Shown piece after piece: positions 46,967-58,589 of a stretch of DNA of 64,000 nt (its first letter is position 1; every line of letters starts with the position of its first letter). The stretch comes from Entonaema liquescens (lineage: Eukaryota; Ascomycota; Sordariomycetes; Xylariales; Xylariaceae), in contig CADCSX010000007.1 in assembly GCA_902805475.1 (NCBI GenBank), forward strand, positions 310,001 to 374,000, in the 5' to 3' direction. The translations under genes were made by a program, and so were the position numbers. The notes beneath the pieces are model-generated. The model worked only from the letters and a program-made list of their open reading frames with translations. It was not told the DNA's origin and made no database searches.

Positions 46967-48178
46967 GATGGAAAAAATATTGCTGAGCGAAGGAGGCTTT
47001 AGTAACCTAGATAGCTAACCCTATCTTCCAGTATGATCGGATACTATTTCCTCGAAATTTCGCGTATCAACACAGGGTGTTACCAATGACGGAAGAGGCT
47101 TTCTGTAGCACAGGAGGTCTTGGATTAAACATGAAATAACCGATCTCTGAATCTATTCAACCTTTCTTAACCATATATTTGCCACGCGTATGTATGTCTG
47201 ACATGTCGTGGTAAGTATTATACTGACGTAGAAACCAGTTAGGCGGACCACTTCACAGTGGGAATTTGGGACATACTAACATCTAAGTAAACGAATTAAT
47301 AACTCGTAAACTGTCTTTTATGTCTCAGGGTACGGGTATCTATCCCATTCTAGTATATACTCCCTAAACCCACGTTCTCGTGAAATTCTAGTAATCCTCG
47401 TCCAACGCGGCGGGCTCCATGGTGGTACTTGTACGTAAGAAGGCCTAGCTTCGTTAATAAAAACGCAAGCTATAGAAAACACCGGTAAGCCGGCTGATGG
47501 AACCCAATTCCCTGGAATACGTAACGAGCCAGGAAGACAGAAGAAAAAAAAAATATGTCTATCCCTGTAACCATGCGTGTAATTTGGTTCTTCGTTAGAT
47601 CCGGCTTCCACGTACATTAGTGGTGGGTCGGGACGGGGATCAAGAATCTAATCATCGGATCTGATAAGATCAAATAAGAATTATCACCGTTTGTACCTGT
47701 CTTGTACGCAGTTACACCTCATTCATCGTGCATCTCGTGCGAGATCGGAGTACACGGCACTACCTGTCAAGTAGTGAAACGCTAACTTACCAAATTACTA
47801 CGACCCTCTTACCTGCCTTCCGGGGAATATTGTACGCTTATACAGCAGTATACATCCTGATACTTTGATGTACTTCAACGTCCATTACTTAATGTAAACG
47901 TACAGTACCTCTTAGTACACCTTTTAGGTAGGTATTCTCTACATTTTTGCTCTTTAACGTATCACAGGTAGGTTACCTTGTTGAGAGGCTGATCAAGCAT
48001 GCTACGTGACAAAATATCTTCATTCCGATTCTCAATATCGGTCTAAATTCGTGTTCTATCATAAAAGCCATGCTTATGCGAACTCACCCTAACGCCTGTA
48101 ACACGCTAATAAGTTGCCAGATGTTCCCCAATTCTAATGCACAACCAAGATATGCTCTATTCCATATAATCCACATCA
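46967..48178. other. Ligase promoter / 3' flank of the MFS gene
   Basis: About 1.2 kb. It contains one ATCTGATAA (47659). A 99-codon open frame at 47318-47617 on the minus strand has no motif and is not called. Confidence 0.55.
47659..47667 (+). promoter_or_regulatory. SreA/SRE-type GATA site, acyl-CoA ligase promoter
   Basis: CGG followed by ATCTGATAA, 693 bp upstream of the ligase start codon at 46966 and beyond the 3' end of the MFS gene. Confidence 0.6.
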
Positions 48179-50086
48179 TCAAAGCACAGTTCCTTTAACT
48201 TGCTTGGACTGACTAACTCTAACATCTTGCCAGATCCCCACCGCGAGTATTTCGAAAAGTGATATGAGGGTCCCTGCGATACACATCCGGGACTGAGCTA
48301 TGCCGTATGCAGTAATAATAGCGCTTCGCATTGCGCTGCCCATAGGATAGCTTAGCTGTCTCTTTAGGTCAGACCCGATCAGGGCTAGCTCGTCGGGAGG
48401 GACCTCGGGTAAGAGCCTAGCAAGCTCTACTGGGAGCGTCGTGTTCCAAATAGCACCGCTGAGCGAGCTTCCTATCGCTGAACCTGTATAGTAGGCCAAA
48501 CCCAGAATAGCCATGATGGAGGCCAGGTCCGAGTGGTCTGCAATAGACATTACCGCTATCTGTTCACACATGACGAGTGTGCTGCCTCCAATCGTGATGA
48601 GGATCTGACACATAATAACCCATGCAATATTAGTGTCGGGCTGGCGGAAAACGATCATCAAGGCACCGCCCAGAAGATGGACTGGTAGAGCAGCTAAGGC
48701 GAGCCACTTGAACCTGTCCGTCCGCCTAATCAAGTACCCAACGACCACAGCCCAAATGCATGACCCAAGGCCGTAAATATGTCCAATGTAGCCGGCTTCT
48801 TCGAGCGTTAAATTATGAACCACCTGTAAATAAGATGTATAATAGCCATCCCATGCGAAATAAGCAATAAATATTATAATAGATAGCAATGAAGCTCCCG
48901 CTACGTTACGAGAACATAGTAGCGAGAATCGTACGAATGGTCGCTTCGTTTTACGCTCGTGAACGGCGAATGCGACAAGAAATGGGACACCGAATACAGG
49001 CGTAATAGCGACTGCACTGTTGACCGCGGACCCGTGAAGTGAAAATGGGACCAAGATTAGAGTTAAGCCGGCGGCGGCAAGGAACATTCCTAAAGCTACT
49101 AAATGTTAGACTGCAGATTATGGATTATCGCTAGGTACGTCGACATACCATCGATATCAATCAATCCTTGGCGTAATTTTGCTAGAGTCCACGGACCACT
49201 CCTAGTGCGTTCCGAAAGCAGGCCTAGCTTTCTCGCTTTTCGCGCATTGATGATCAAAATGGACAGGACCGGCAGAGAAAGCAGAACAAACAAAACCGCG
49301 GAAAGCCCAAATGCCCATCTCCAACCGCTTCCCTTGAGGAATGCGTTCGCTACTACAGGACCTAGAAATGTGGTGATCAAGGTAGGCGAGGAGTTGAAAG
49401 CAAATGCGAGAGTTCGGTCTTTCAACGACGATGTATCGGCGATGATGATGTCGAGAACATAGGTGAATCCGCTGATGCCGACTTGGTAAATAACCTCGGC
49501 CGCTGCATACGTCCGGACGTTCGTACTCGCAGCCATGAGAATAAGCCCCAAGGTTGCGAGCGCGATGACGCAGGCAAGACCTTGCGGGCGGCCCCAGGAG
49601 TCGATTAGCTTGGCTATGGGTAGTTTTAAAATGCCGCTCATGATAGACGCTATAATCCCAATGGTGGGGATTAGGGAATGCGCGCTGAATTCGCTGACGA
49701 CGTAGGGCTGCAGGTTCGACATGACCTGATATTGAAGAGTGTTCGCAAACGAGCATAGAAAGATGCTACAGATGCGATAAACGATCAGCCAAACCCGCGA
49801 TATCGATCGCAGACTGCATTATTGTTATTGCTGTTACAATTACTACTCACAAGAAATATGCCAAAATGAGAACAGCTCTCGACCAAACTTGATTGATAGC
49901 ATCGGCCTGTTTGATACCATCTTGGATATCAATACTTATTCCATCATCCGTCGGGTCGACTGTGACTACCACATCATCTTTGCTGGAAGTAGATCCATAC
50001 GAATCTCTCCGGATATGTCCGCCATCTTCGCTACTTGATTCCCGACCTAGCAACGGTGCTTGGCTAGTTATCGTGTCTTCTTCCAT
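48179..50086 (-). CDS. Siderophore-iron transporter, MFS (MirB/Sit family)
   Basis: Three exons: 50086..49851, 49765..49149, 49098..48179; introns 49850..49766 (phase 2) and 49148..49099 (phase 1); 590 aa. The frame is open upstream of the ATG at 50086, but only from a TTG, so this ATG is chosen. A charged, Ser-rich cytosolic N-terminus of about 70 residues precedes some 14 hydrophobic helices. Family-typical stretches: the first helix continuing into SFANTLQYQVMSNLQPYVVS, ADTSSLKDRTLAFAFNSSP, the GSGWRWAFGLSAV turn, YLQVVHNLTLEEAGYIGHIY and AIGSSLSGAIWNTTLP. These transporters take up ferric hydroxamate siderophores across the plasma membrane. It is divergent from the ABC transporter, sharing a 1.2-kb promoter with two ATCWGATAA sites, as expected for iron-repressed uptake. 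Which siderophore it prefers is unknown. Confidence 0.92.
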
Positions 50087-50722
50087 GTTGGCCGACTGGG
50101 GAAGACGCCGATGGAGTCTTGACAAAGGTATCGACTCCAGGATGAAAAAGTAAAGTTAAAATTATTGGCAGTGCACGTTAATTTCTATTCTTGCAATATA
50201 CCCTTAGGCATTAGGCATTAGGCATTCACCCAAGGATTCTGGATAGTGGATGTTGGTCATCAGGCCACCCTGTCAGCTGATGAAACCTCCTCAGCGCTTC
50301 TCCCGAGACAGGGCAAAAGCGTGGGGGATTTAGGGGATGTAGGGGTGATGTATTCGCGCAATTTTGACTCAGAGTGGCTTAGCCATATGGGCTTGTAGCC
50401 TGGCGCGTGAAAGACGGGTAATCCAGGAAATAAACAAGTAGAATATCTCGAGGTGATACAGAATAGATCCTTCAGTGAATGCAGCTGATTGAATCAAGTC
50501 GTACAAGGCGATCCGAGACTTGGGTAGGGTCAAACTCTAATCCCAGCATCGTTCCGCAACATCCTGCGTACCCGGTAGAATGAATGTGAGTGATAACTGC
50601 TACCCACCAAAAAATTAAGCCCAAAAATGCCCAAGGTAGCTGCTAAACCACCCCCAACTTACCTGACAGTCAGTAGAAATAATGATGTGTTGTCCCTGTG
50701 GGCCGAACCATCTTCTAGCGCC

Positions 50723-50731
50723 ATCAGATAA
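50723..50731 (+). promoter_or_regulatory. SreA/SRE-type GATA site, MFS/ABC divergent promoter
   Basis: ATCAGATAA, 637 bp before the MFS start codon and 556 bp before the ABC transporter start codon. Confidence 0.65.
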
Positions 50732-50793
50732 CTCACTCACAAATTAAAACAAAGCAGGACCCACCAGTAATCTTGACTTGGCTCAGAATGATC

Positions 50794-50802
50794 TTATCAG
50801 AT
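50794..50802 (-). promoter_or_regulatory. SreA/SRE-type GATA site, MFS/ABC divergent promoter (inverted)
   Basis: Reverse-strand ATCTGATAA, 71 bp from the first site, in opposite orientation, 485 bp before the ABC transporter start codon. Confidence 0.65.
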
Positions 50803-51286
50803 GCTGCATGCCAAGGCCCCCAAAACAGCTTTGTCCTACCACTCAAGGTTTAATAGCTGTTTAGTGGCTGTTGATCATGCCCCTCATCCCCTCTCGGACC
50901 CCGTTCCTCGGAGGCAAGGGAATCCCAAGCTCTTCTGCAAAAGTACAACTTTGTATCTTTTGTACATTGGAGTTAGTGTTACATCATAAAAACTATATAC
51001 CGATGCAGAGTCGCCGAAATGAGAAGGCATCCCTTCAAGCTTGGACATATGGAGTCCGTCCTTGGCTCCATCTAGCCCCCCTATTGCCATGGATGAGGTT
51101 GTATTGGAATTTACTACGGCGCATCGTGCTTCCGGGTGCCGGCGAGGAGTAAAAAAAGATGGACCCAATTGGGTCTGTTCGCTTGGGGAGAATATGGAAA
51201 AATTTCTTGACATTTTGAATATGTTCGGAGCTTCGTATTTGTGATTCAGGCAATAAAGATCATAGACGTCTAAGGATTTCATCACA

Positions 51287-54200
51287 ATGGGTGATGTGCC
51301 TCAGAACGATGATTCGAGCTCCAAGGGCGACGCTAAGGATGGTGTTGTCCGTAGAGTTGTATCAACCGTATCAAATGTAAGGCTGTCGTTTCCTTCCACC
51401 ATCGCATTTAATAAACTAACCGGCGATGAAGGGGTCGCGAGGTCTCTTTCGATACTTCCGGCTTCTGACCTACGCCGAGCCGAGTAAAGTTGATATTTCG
51501 TTGTTGGTAGTCGGTACCATTGCCTCGATCGCTGCCGGAATACCATTCCCGCTTCTCGGCATACTCTTCGGTCAACTACTAGACGACCTCAACTCGGCAA
51601 CATGTGCGGGTGAAGAAACAACCTCACCGGAGGATTACCAATCCGATGTCAACCAAAAGGTGTTGCTCGTAATGGCTTGCGCTCTTGCGCAGATGGCACT
51701 TGTTTACATATTCTCCGTATGTTGGAATTTGTTTGGCGATCGGCTTGCTCACCGGCTACGAGAGCGTTACTTCCGTTCCCTGCTACGTCAGGAGGTGTCA
51801 TTCTTTGACAAACTACCCGCCGGAGAGGTCTCCTCGCGTTTGAGTGCTGACATTAACATCATCAAGAGTGGTACATCCGAAAAGGTCGGCGTGTACATGG
51901 GCTCACTCGCAATGTTCATCACTTCCTATGTGGTGGCCTTCATTAAGAATGCTAAACTGGCCGGTATCTTAGTGTCGTTGGTTCCTGCATTCATGCTAAT
52001 GTCCCTTGTCGGTGGCCACTTTATTGGTAAATTCTCGGGTCGAGCATCACAACACGTCGCATCCGCATCGTCTATCGCCCTGGAGAGCTTGTCAAACGTC
52101 ATGGTTGTACACGCGTTCAGAGCTAACGACCGCCTCGAAGAAAAATTCGCTGATGAGCTTCTTGTCGCAAAAAATAACGGAGTGAAGAAAGCTATTGCAA
52201 CTGCTCTTCAATCTGGGCTGCTATATTTCATAGCTTTCTCGGCGAGCGGTTTGGCGTACTGGCAGGGCAGTAAAACTATAGCTGACGTGGTTGCTGGCCG
52301 TGCGGAGGGAGTTACGGTTGGTACAACATATACCATCATATTCCTTTTAGTTGATGGTAAGATCCTCGTACCCAATCTTAGCGATTGTTTTCTTATACCA
52401 GGTTTCTAGCTTCCATTGTTATTAGTCAGATAACGCCATACCTCCAGATGTTCGGGTCTGCTACAGCTGCACTAGAGAAACTCGAGAAGGATATTGAGCG
52501 CCATTCCAAAATCGACGGAACTCTTCCCCCTCAAGGTAACGAATTTGAGTCATTCTCGGGTGACGTTGCACTCGAAAACGTGAGCTTCACCTACCCATCT
52601 CGCCCTGATGTTCCCGTAATCCAGGGGGTGACGCTTCACTTTCCAGCGGGCCAACAAACCGCAATCGTTGGTCTATCTGGTAGCGGAAAATCGACAATTG
52701 CCGGTTTACTGACTCGATTGTACGATCCTGACCAAGGTACCGTATACATGGATGGTCGAGATATCCGCGAGGTAAATGTTCGTCAGCTGCGAAGTTTTAT
52801 TGGACTTGTCCAACAGGATCCCTTACTTTTGGATCGGTCAGTTTTGGAGAATATAGCTCTCGGATTAGTGAACTCTCCTCGCCCAGAGCATGACCCCTGC
52901 AACCTATCCTCCTTGGCACCAAGTTATCGCAAGTAGCAGAAGCAGTGCGAGACGGACAAGACGTAGTTACTGCCGCAGAGTCACATGGGGGTCTAACTCT
53001 TGAAATCGTGAAAATGGCCCAGAGAGCGGCAGCTCTTGCCGACGCCAATGCTTTCCTGGAGAATTTGGAATACGGACTTGGTACGATTGTTGGCCCCAAC
53101 GGTGACCTCCTAAGTGGTGGACAAAAGCAACGAGTGGCGTTAGCAAGAGCTCTTGTAAAAGACCCCAAGATCTTGGTCTTAGACGAGGCAACCTCTTCTC
53201 TCGATTCGGCTAGTGAACGGAGGATCCAAAGCGCTATCGACAAGGCTTCTATGGGAAGAACAGTAATCTCAATTGCGCATCGTCTAGCGACTGTCAAAAA
53301 TGCCGACAATATTGTCGTTATGCGCAATGGGAAAGTCATAGAACAGGGCCGCCACCTTGACCTCATCGCTAGAGATGGCGATTATGCCGCCCTCGTTCGG
53401 TTGCAGAATATGGGATCGGAGACCTCAAGCGTGAGCACTGCGAAGGGAAGCACAATGAAGGACCCGGCCCGTTCGGACATAGATATGGAAGAAGTGACCC
53501 GGACCCTTACTGTGGAAAACGCAAATGCATGCGAAACAGCCGTCCCTGTAACTGAGGGAGACGCAGAGAAGGAGGCCAAGGTATCTAATCAGTCCAGACC
53601 GACATGGGCTACAATCAAAAGCATAGCGACGATAGCTCGACCACATCTACTCTGGGTGTTTATCGCCTTCTTCGCAGCTGTCATTGTCGGCGGAACATAT
53701 TCTGGATCGGCGCTCATCTTCGGTAATACGATCGGTGCATTAAGCCCTTGTAACGGTGAGGATGCTATTAGAGCAGCGGGAAGCTTTTTTGGTCTGATGT
53801 TCTTTGTGCTTGCCATAATTGAGTTTTTCGCCAATGGAGTCAGCTGGTCAGCATTCGGTTGGGTTGCGCAAAAGATTCTGTACACAATTAGGGTACTTTC
53901 TTTCCGCTCATTATTTGAACAGGATCTACAGTGGCACCAATCCGAGAATCGCACTCCGTCAATGTTGCTATCGTATATCACGAGCGACTCAGCCGCTGTC
54001 GAAGGCCTAACGGGGTCCATAATAGGGACCATATTCTCTATTTGTGTTAACTTCATTGTGGCGGTCATTTTGACGCTCATCATCGCCTGGAAAATAGCAA
54101 TTGTCTGTCTCGCAACAGTACCGCTTATGCTTGGCTCAGGAATAATGCATGTGCGCATCCTCACTCGTTTCGTGGAGCAACACGAAAAAGCATTTGCGAA

Positions 54201-55407
54201 ATCCGTGAGCATCACCGTCGAGGCAGTAAACTCAATCAAGACCGTTGCAGCACTGTCGCTCGAGCAGGAGGTGCTCGGGACGTACCGTCGCTCTCTATCG
54301 GCCCCGCGAAAGGAAATGACGCGCTCAAGTCTATGGGCTAACCTATTCCTCGCAATTGCCTTTAGCATGTCAAATCTTATCTATGCATTCATCTATTGGT
54401 GGGGAGCCAAACAGATCATCGAAAGTCATTATACGCAAGTGGAGTTCTTCATCGTACTTATCGCCCTTTTAGTAAGTGCACAACTTTGGGGCCAACTGTT
54501 TACACTCGCCCCTGAAATAACGAGAGCGGGGAGGTCGGTTGGACGGATTCTCGATCTCATCGACTTGAGCTCGGCAAAGACTCTCTTAGCGAAGGGTGTA
54601 AATCGCCGTGATCCGGAGGCGGCTATCGAGTCAAAGCAAACAATAGCATCAAACGCTAGAGGCCTTGCGGTAAGCTTCAAGCAGGTCAAATTCTCATACC
54701 CCGCGCGACCAAATCGACAAGTCTTGAAAGGTCTCGATATCGATATTCGTCCAGGTCAATTCTGCGCTCTTGTCGGTCCCAGTGGTGCCGGTAAATCGAC
54801 AGTCATATCCTTACTAGAACGCATGTACAGCGTGGAATCAGGCGCGATCGAGGTCGATGGCGTAGATATCTCTGGCAGAAAAGAGCCTATATTTCGAGAT
54901 GATATTGGTCTGGTACCACAAGACAGCGTTCTATTCGACGGCAGCATCCGATTTAATGTCGCCCTTGGGGCTCGCCCAGGTACGGAGCCGTCAGATGCCG
55001 ACATTGAAGATGCTTGCAAGCTAGCCAATATTCATGACACCATCGTAGCTCTACCCGATGGTTATAACACACAATGCGGACCTAGCGGAGGTCAACTTTC
55101 TGGTGGCCAGAAGCAGCGCCTTTCTATAGCGAGAGCATTGGTGCGTAAACCACGACTACTACTTCTCGACGAATCGACCAGTGCCCTAGATGCAGAGTCA
55201 GAGAGGCTACTACAGGATGGGTTAGAGAAGGCAACAAAAGGTATAACGGTGGTGGCTATCGCACACCGATTGCATACCATCCGCCGCGCGGATTTAATTT
55301 TCATGATTGAAGACGGACAATGCGTGGAACGTGGCACGCATGAAGAATTGTTGACTCGTAGCGAGAGCTACCGCGTGAACGTGCTGCACCAGACATTGGA
55401 TGGATAA
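51287..55407 (+). CDS. Full-size ABC-B (MDR-type) transporter with one frameshift
   Basis: Exons 51287..51376, 51432..52356 and 52410..55407; introns 51377..51431 (phase 0, CTAAC branch site) and 52357..52409 (phase 1). About 1,319 aa in TMD-NBD-TMD-NBD order. NBD1: Walker A GLSGSGKST, signature LSGGQKQR, Walker B ILVLDEATSSLD, H-loop IAHRL. NBD2: GPSGAGKST, LSGGQKQR, LLLLDESTSALD, IAHRL. Both sites appear catalytically complete. Within NBD1, between the Q-loop and signature, the frame shifts by one base in the C-run near 52893-52896: one C seems missing, otherwise translation stops at 52936. An ABC-B transporter beside mirB and siderophore biosynthetic genes is known in A. fumigatus, so export of siderophore or its breakdown products is a reasonable inference. 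Two ATCWGATAA sites lie in the shared promoter. General drug efflux is the alternative. Confidence 0.9.
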
Positions 55408-56580
55408 GAAAAAAAAATAAGGGTTATCTCGGGATCTATATTTAGGTATAATGAGATGCTGATTATATAATATGATACGGTATATTTATAGAGCTTCTGG
55501 TAACGGATATAGAATAGAATTTGTATATATTTTTAATAGCTAGTTTGTTGTTCATAACTAAAGAATGATACTCTTGCGAGATCTTGTCAAGATCTGGTGA
55601 GATGAAAGTGAAGCCACGAGCACGAGATGAAGCTTGAAATGTGGGTACCGGAGGACGGAGATCTCGGAGTGCGATTCCCATCTCCGAGCTTGCTAGAGAC
55701 GGTATCGAATTAGATTGGACACGGAGCAAGGCTTCGATAGGAGCTGAATCATTAGTGCTGCCTTGACGGTCATCATTACGACATGCAACTCAAAAGGGTG
55801 CTATTTCGCATTAAGTCAAGAGACATGCAGACTGTTGCTTCAAGCGTGAGTAATATGAAAATGCCTTAGGTACATGCACCATTCCGTTTGATCCTGTTAG
55901 ACAATGCATCATAATTATTTTATTAAACAGTTTGTATCGTATTCTGTGCTTGATATCCTATTATCGTACAGACTTATACCAAATCTTCAATTGTGTATAT
56001 TTATCGCACTACCAACCTTTTACCACCTGGCCTGGTTAACGCAAATGCGTTTAAGATGTAAAAGTACCTCGGTATCTATCGTATAATAATAGACCGATTT
56101 CCAGATGGTTGGACCCAAAACTATTTAAATGGAATATAGAATGTCCCTCAGCTGTAAGAGGAGTGCGGTATCCGTAAAAGCCACATGATGCAGCTTCCAC
56201 TTCCATTCCACCGGATACCAGAATTTGCAGAATGCCCAGAATGTGAGCTGAGAGAATATCGGAATTGAGCATTAGAGGTAGGGTCCGTCCCCGCTTAAAA
56301 GGATGTGGGCTGATAGTGATAACATAGTGCTGTCACTGTTTTGCTGTTTTGCTGCTATCAGAAGGCCCCTGTTCTTTCCGTCACCCCATTTGGACAAAAT
56401 CATATGATCCCCTAAAAATTCCACCGAGTCTAGAGCTTTTAGAATCTACCTCAACACTGCAAAGCTTCTTTGTTGGTTCGCATCCTAAACTTCACTTGAA
56501 CTATGTGAGATCTGCAGTCCTGCACGAAAAGAATAGGAAATAATCCAATGAGAATAAGGAAAAAGGATGCTTAATGCAAT

Positions 56581-56607
56581 GTCTTCCACGTCTTCCACGT
56601 CTTCCCC
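56581..56607. repeat. 9-bp tandem repeat, three copies
   Basis: GTCTTCCAC twice exactly, then a third copy with one change. Confidence 0.75.
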
Positions 56608-57108
56608 AACTTCCCCGCGTTTAAAGCCTGCGAGTTAAAGACGCTAGGTAACATCGAAGAAGTTCAAGATGCACGTTCTATGTATGCACTCCAAGTCGAC
56701 CGGAATCGACACGGGGCTGGCGGAGTTCCGCGCGGCCGAAGGCTCGACGCTATTCTTCTATCTGCAGCGCTACCAAGCACCAAACTGCTATCTCTCGCGT
56801 TGAGTGGTGCGGCCTAGTGCGTCTACTCCGCCCGGTACCACAATCTGCACATAAGCAAAAGAAGCGCCTGACATTCCTGACATTCCTGACATGGCCAACA
56901 TGGCTAGCATCTCAAACCGGTCTTCTGCGGCGATCGTCCCTTACGCCGTACCAACCAAGTCTTGAGCCCGGGCTACTCCGTACTTGCATACAGTTAGCTA
57001 CGGTCTAGCTGGAACTCTAGATCGTCCGGCAACATGGATCCGCTTGTAGTAATTACTAGTGACATAGTAACATAGTACAGAGCCCCCTAAAAAGCCCCAT
57101 TGTATTTA

Positions 57109-57144
57109 CAAGTGGTGCAAGTGGTGCAAGTGGTGCAAGTGGTG
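57109..57144. repeat. 9-bp tandem repeat, four copies
   Basis: CAAGTGGTG in four exact tandem copies, 155-190 bp upstream of the alcohol dehydrogenase start codon, so inside its probable promoter. Confidence 0.85.
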
Positions 57145-57298
57145 AGAGGGGTAAGGTGACGTTAAGCATGCCACCGCAGGGAGACTTCAACGAGACGCTG
57201 CCGGGCGGGCGCGAGCTTTATTGGCCAATGCAACTTAATTTAGGTTGCTATCGACGGAGCCTTAAGTTGTAACAAAGAAGTGTATTATTTATATCATT

Positions 57299-58589
57299 AT
57301 GATTGTCGCCTCAAACAACATTCTCAAGTCCATCATCACCAGACAACTTGGATATAAGTTGATTAGACTTCCGAAACATAGACCAACACTCTTCTCATCT
57401 CAACCTCGATCATTCGTACCGACGACTTCTCAAAAAAGAAACATGACGTCTTTCGAAATTCCGACTGAACAATGGGCGCAGGTCGTCGAAAAGACTGGCG
57501 GACGTAAGTAACCTCCTACTACTACCCAACGCCTCTCTATTTATAGAAAGGTTTATTACTCAATTCGGTAAACTGACATCACAAATAGCCGTCATATATA
57601 AGAAGATTGCAGTTCCCAAGCCAGGCCCTGATGAGGTACTCATCAACATCAAGTACTCTGGTGTCTGCCACACAGACTTGCACGCCCTAAATGGCGATTG
57701 GCCACTTCCCACCAAGATGCCCTTCGTCGGTGGACACGAAGGTGCTGGTGTTGTCGTCGCTCGTGGCGAGCTCGTCAACGACATTGAGATTGGAGACTAC
57801 GCCGGTATCAAGTGGCTAAACGGATCGTGCCTGACCTGTTCATTCTGCCGACAGTCTGATGAGTCTCTTTGCCCCGATGCCTTGTTATCTGGTTACACAG
57901 TCGACGGTAGCTTCCAACAATACGCTATCGGTAAGGCAGCTCACGTTGCCAGAATCCCCAAGGACGTCAGCCTCGAGGCAGTCGCACCCATCCTATGCGC
58001 TGGTCTAACAGTGTACAAGGCACTAAAGGAATCAGGTGCCAGGCCCGGCCAGCAAGTCGCTATTGTCGGTGCTGGTGGCGGTCTAGGCAGTTTAGCCATC
58101 CAATACGCCAAGGCAATGGGACTACACACAATCTCCATTGATGGTGGTGAGGAGAAGGGCCAGCTATGCAAGCAGCTCGGTTCCGAGGACTACATTGACT
58201 TCACCAAGAGCAAGAACGTAGTCCAAGACGTCAAGGCAGCAACGCCTGATGGCTTCGGTCCCCATGCAGTCCTGCTCCTCGCTGTCAGCGAAGGTCCCTT
58301 CCAGCAAGCCAGTGAGTACGTGCGTAGCCGCGGCTCCATCGTCGCGGTTGGTCTACCCGCAGGCGCATACCTAAAGGCACCTGTCTTCGACACGGTAGTA
58401 CGCATGATCTCCATCAAGGGCAGCTACGTCGGCAACCGCCAAGATACCGCTGAAGCCATCGACTTCTTCAGGAGAGGACTCGTCTCTTCTCCCTACAAGG
58501 TAGTCGGTCTCAGCAAACTGCAAGAGGTATTCGACTTACTGAAGGCCGGTAAGATCGCCGGTCGGTATGTCGTCGACACAAGCAAATAG
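57299..58589 (+). CDS. Zinc-dependent alcohol dehydrogenase (ADH1/ADH3-like)
   Basis: Medium-chain Zn alcohol dehydrogenase interconverting ethanol and acetaldehyde with NAD(H). Exons 57299..57503 and 57589..58589, intron 57504..57588 (phase 1). Catalytic zinc ligands: Cys in YSGVCHTDLHALNGDWP and His in FVGGHEGAGVV. The structural zinc is held by four cysteines in WLNGSCLTCSFCRQSDESLC. Rossmann motif: AIVGAGGGLGSLAIQYAKA. From the first ATG the protein is about 401 aa, with a basic, Ser/Thr-rich, acid-free N-terminus (IITRQLGYKLIRLPKHRP) that looks like a mitochondrial presequence. An in-frame ATG at 57443 gives a standard 353-aa cytosolic form. The frame is open across both, so the gene may produce either or both. 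Intact. Confidence 0.93.

Larger units (their letters stand above)
50087..51286. promoter_or_regulatory. Divergent promoter of siderophore MFS and ABC transporter
   Basis: A 1.2-kb bidirectional intergenic region. It holds two ATCWGATAA sites 71 bp apart (50723 and, inverted, 50794), and three tandem TTAGGCA copies at 50204-50224. Short open frames at 50801-51285 have no motifs. Confidence 0.6.
55408..57298. other. Intergenic region with tandem repeats
   Basis: About 1.9 kb. No supported gene. It contains GTCTTCCAC in three near copies (56581-56607), CATTCCTGA twice (56873-56890) and CAAGTGGTG four times (57109-57144). Confidence 0.55.

Noticed and set aside
49847..50125. Start of the MFS transporter at 50125
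   Set aside because: That codon is TTG; the first ATG in frame is at 50086 and gives a normal family N-terminus.
52869..52930. Small intron explaining the ABC transporter frame change
   Set aside because: No GT-AG pair of realistic length restores the frame while keeping conserved NBD residues.
53589..54368. 259-codon reverse open frame within the ABC transporter
   Set aside because: Antisense to the second transmembrane domain; no motifs of its own.
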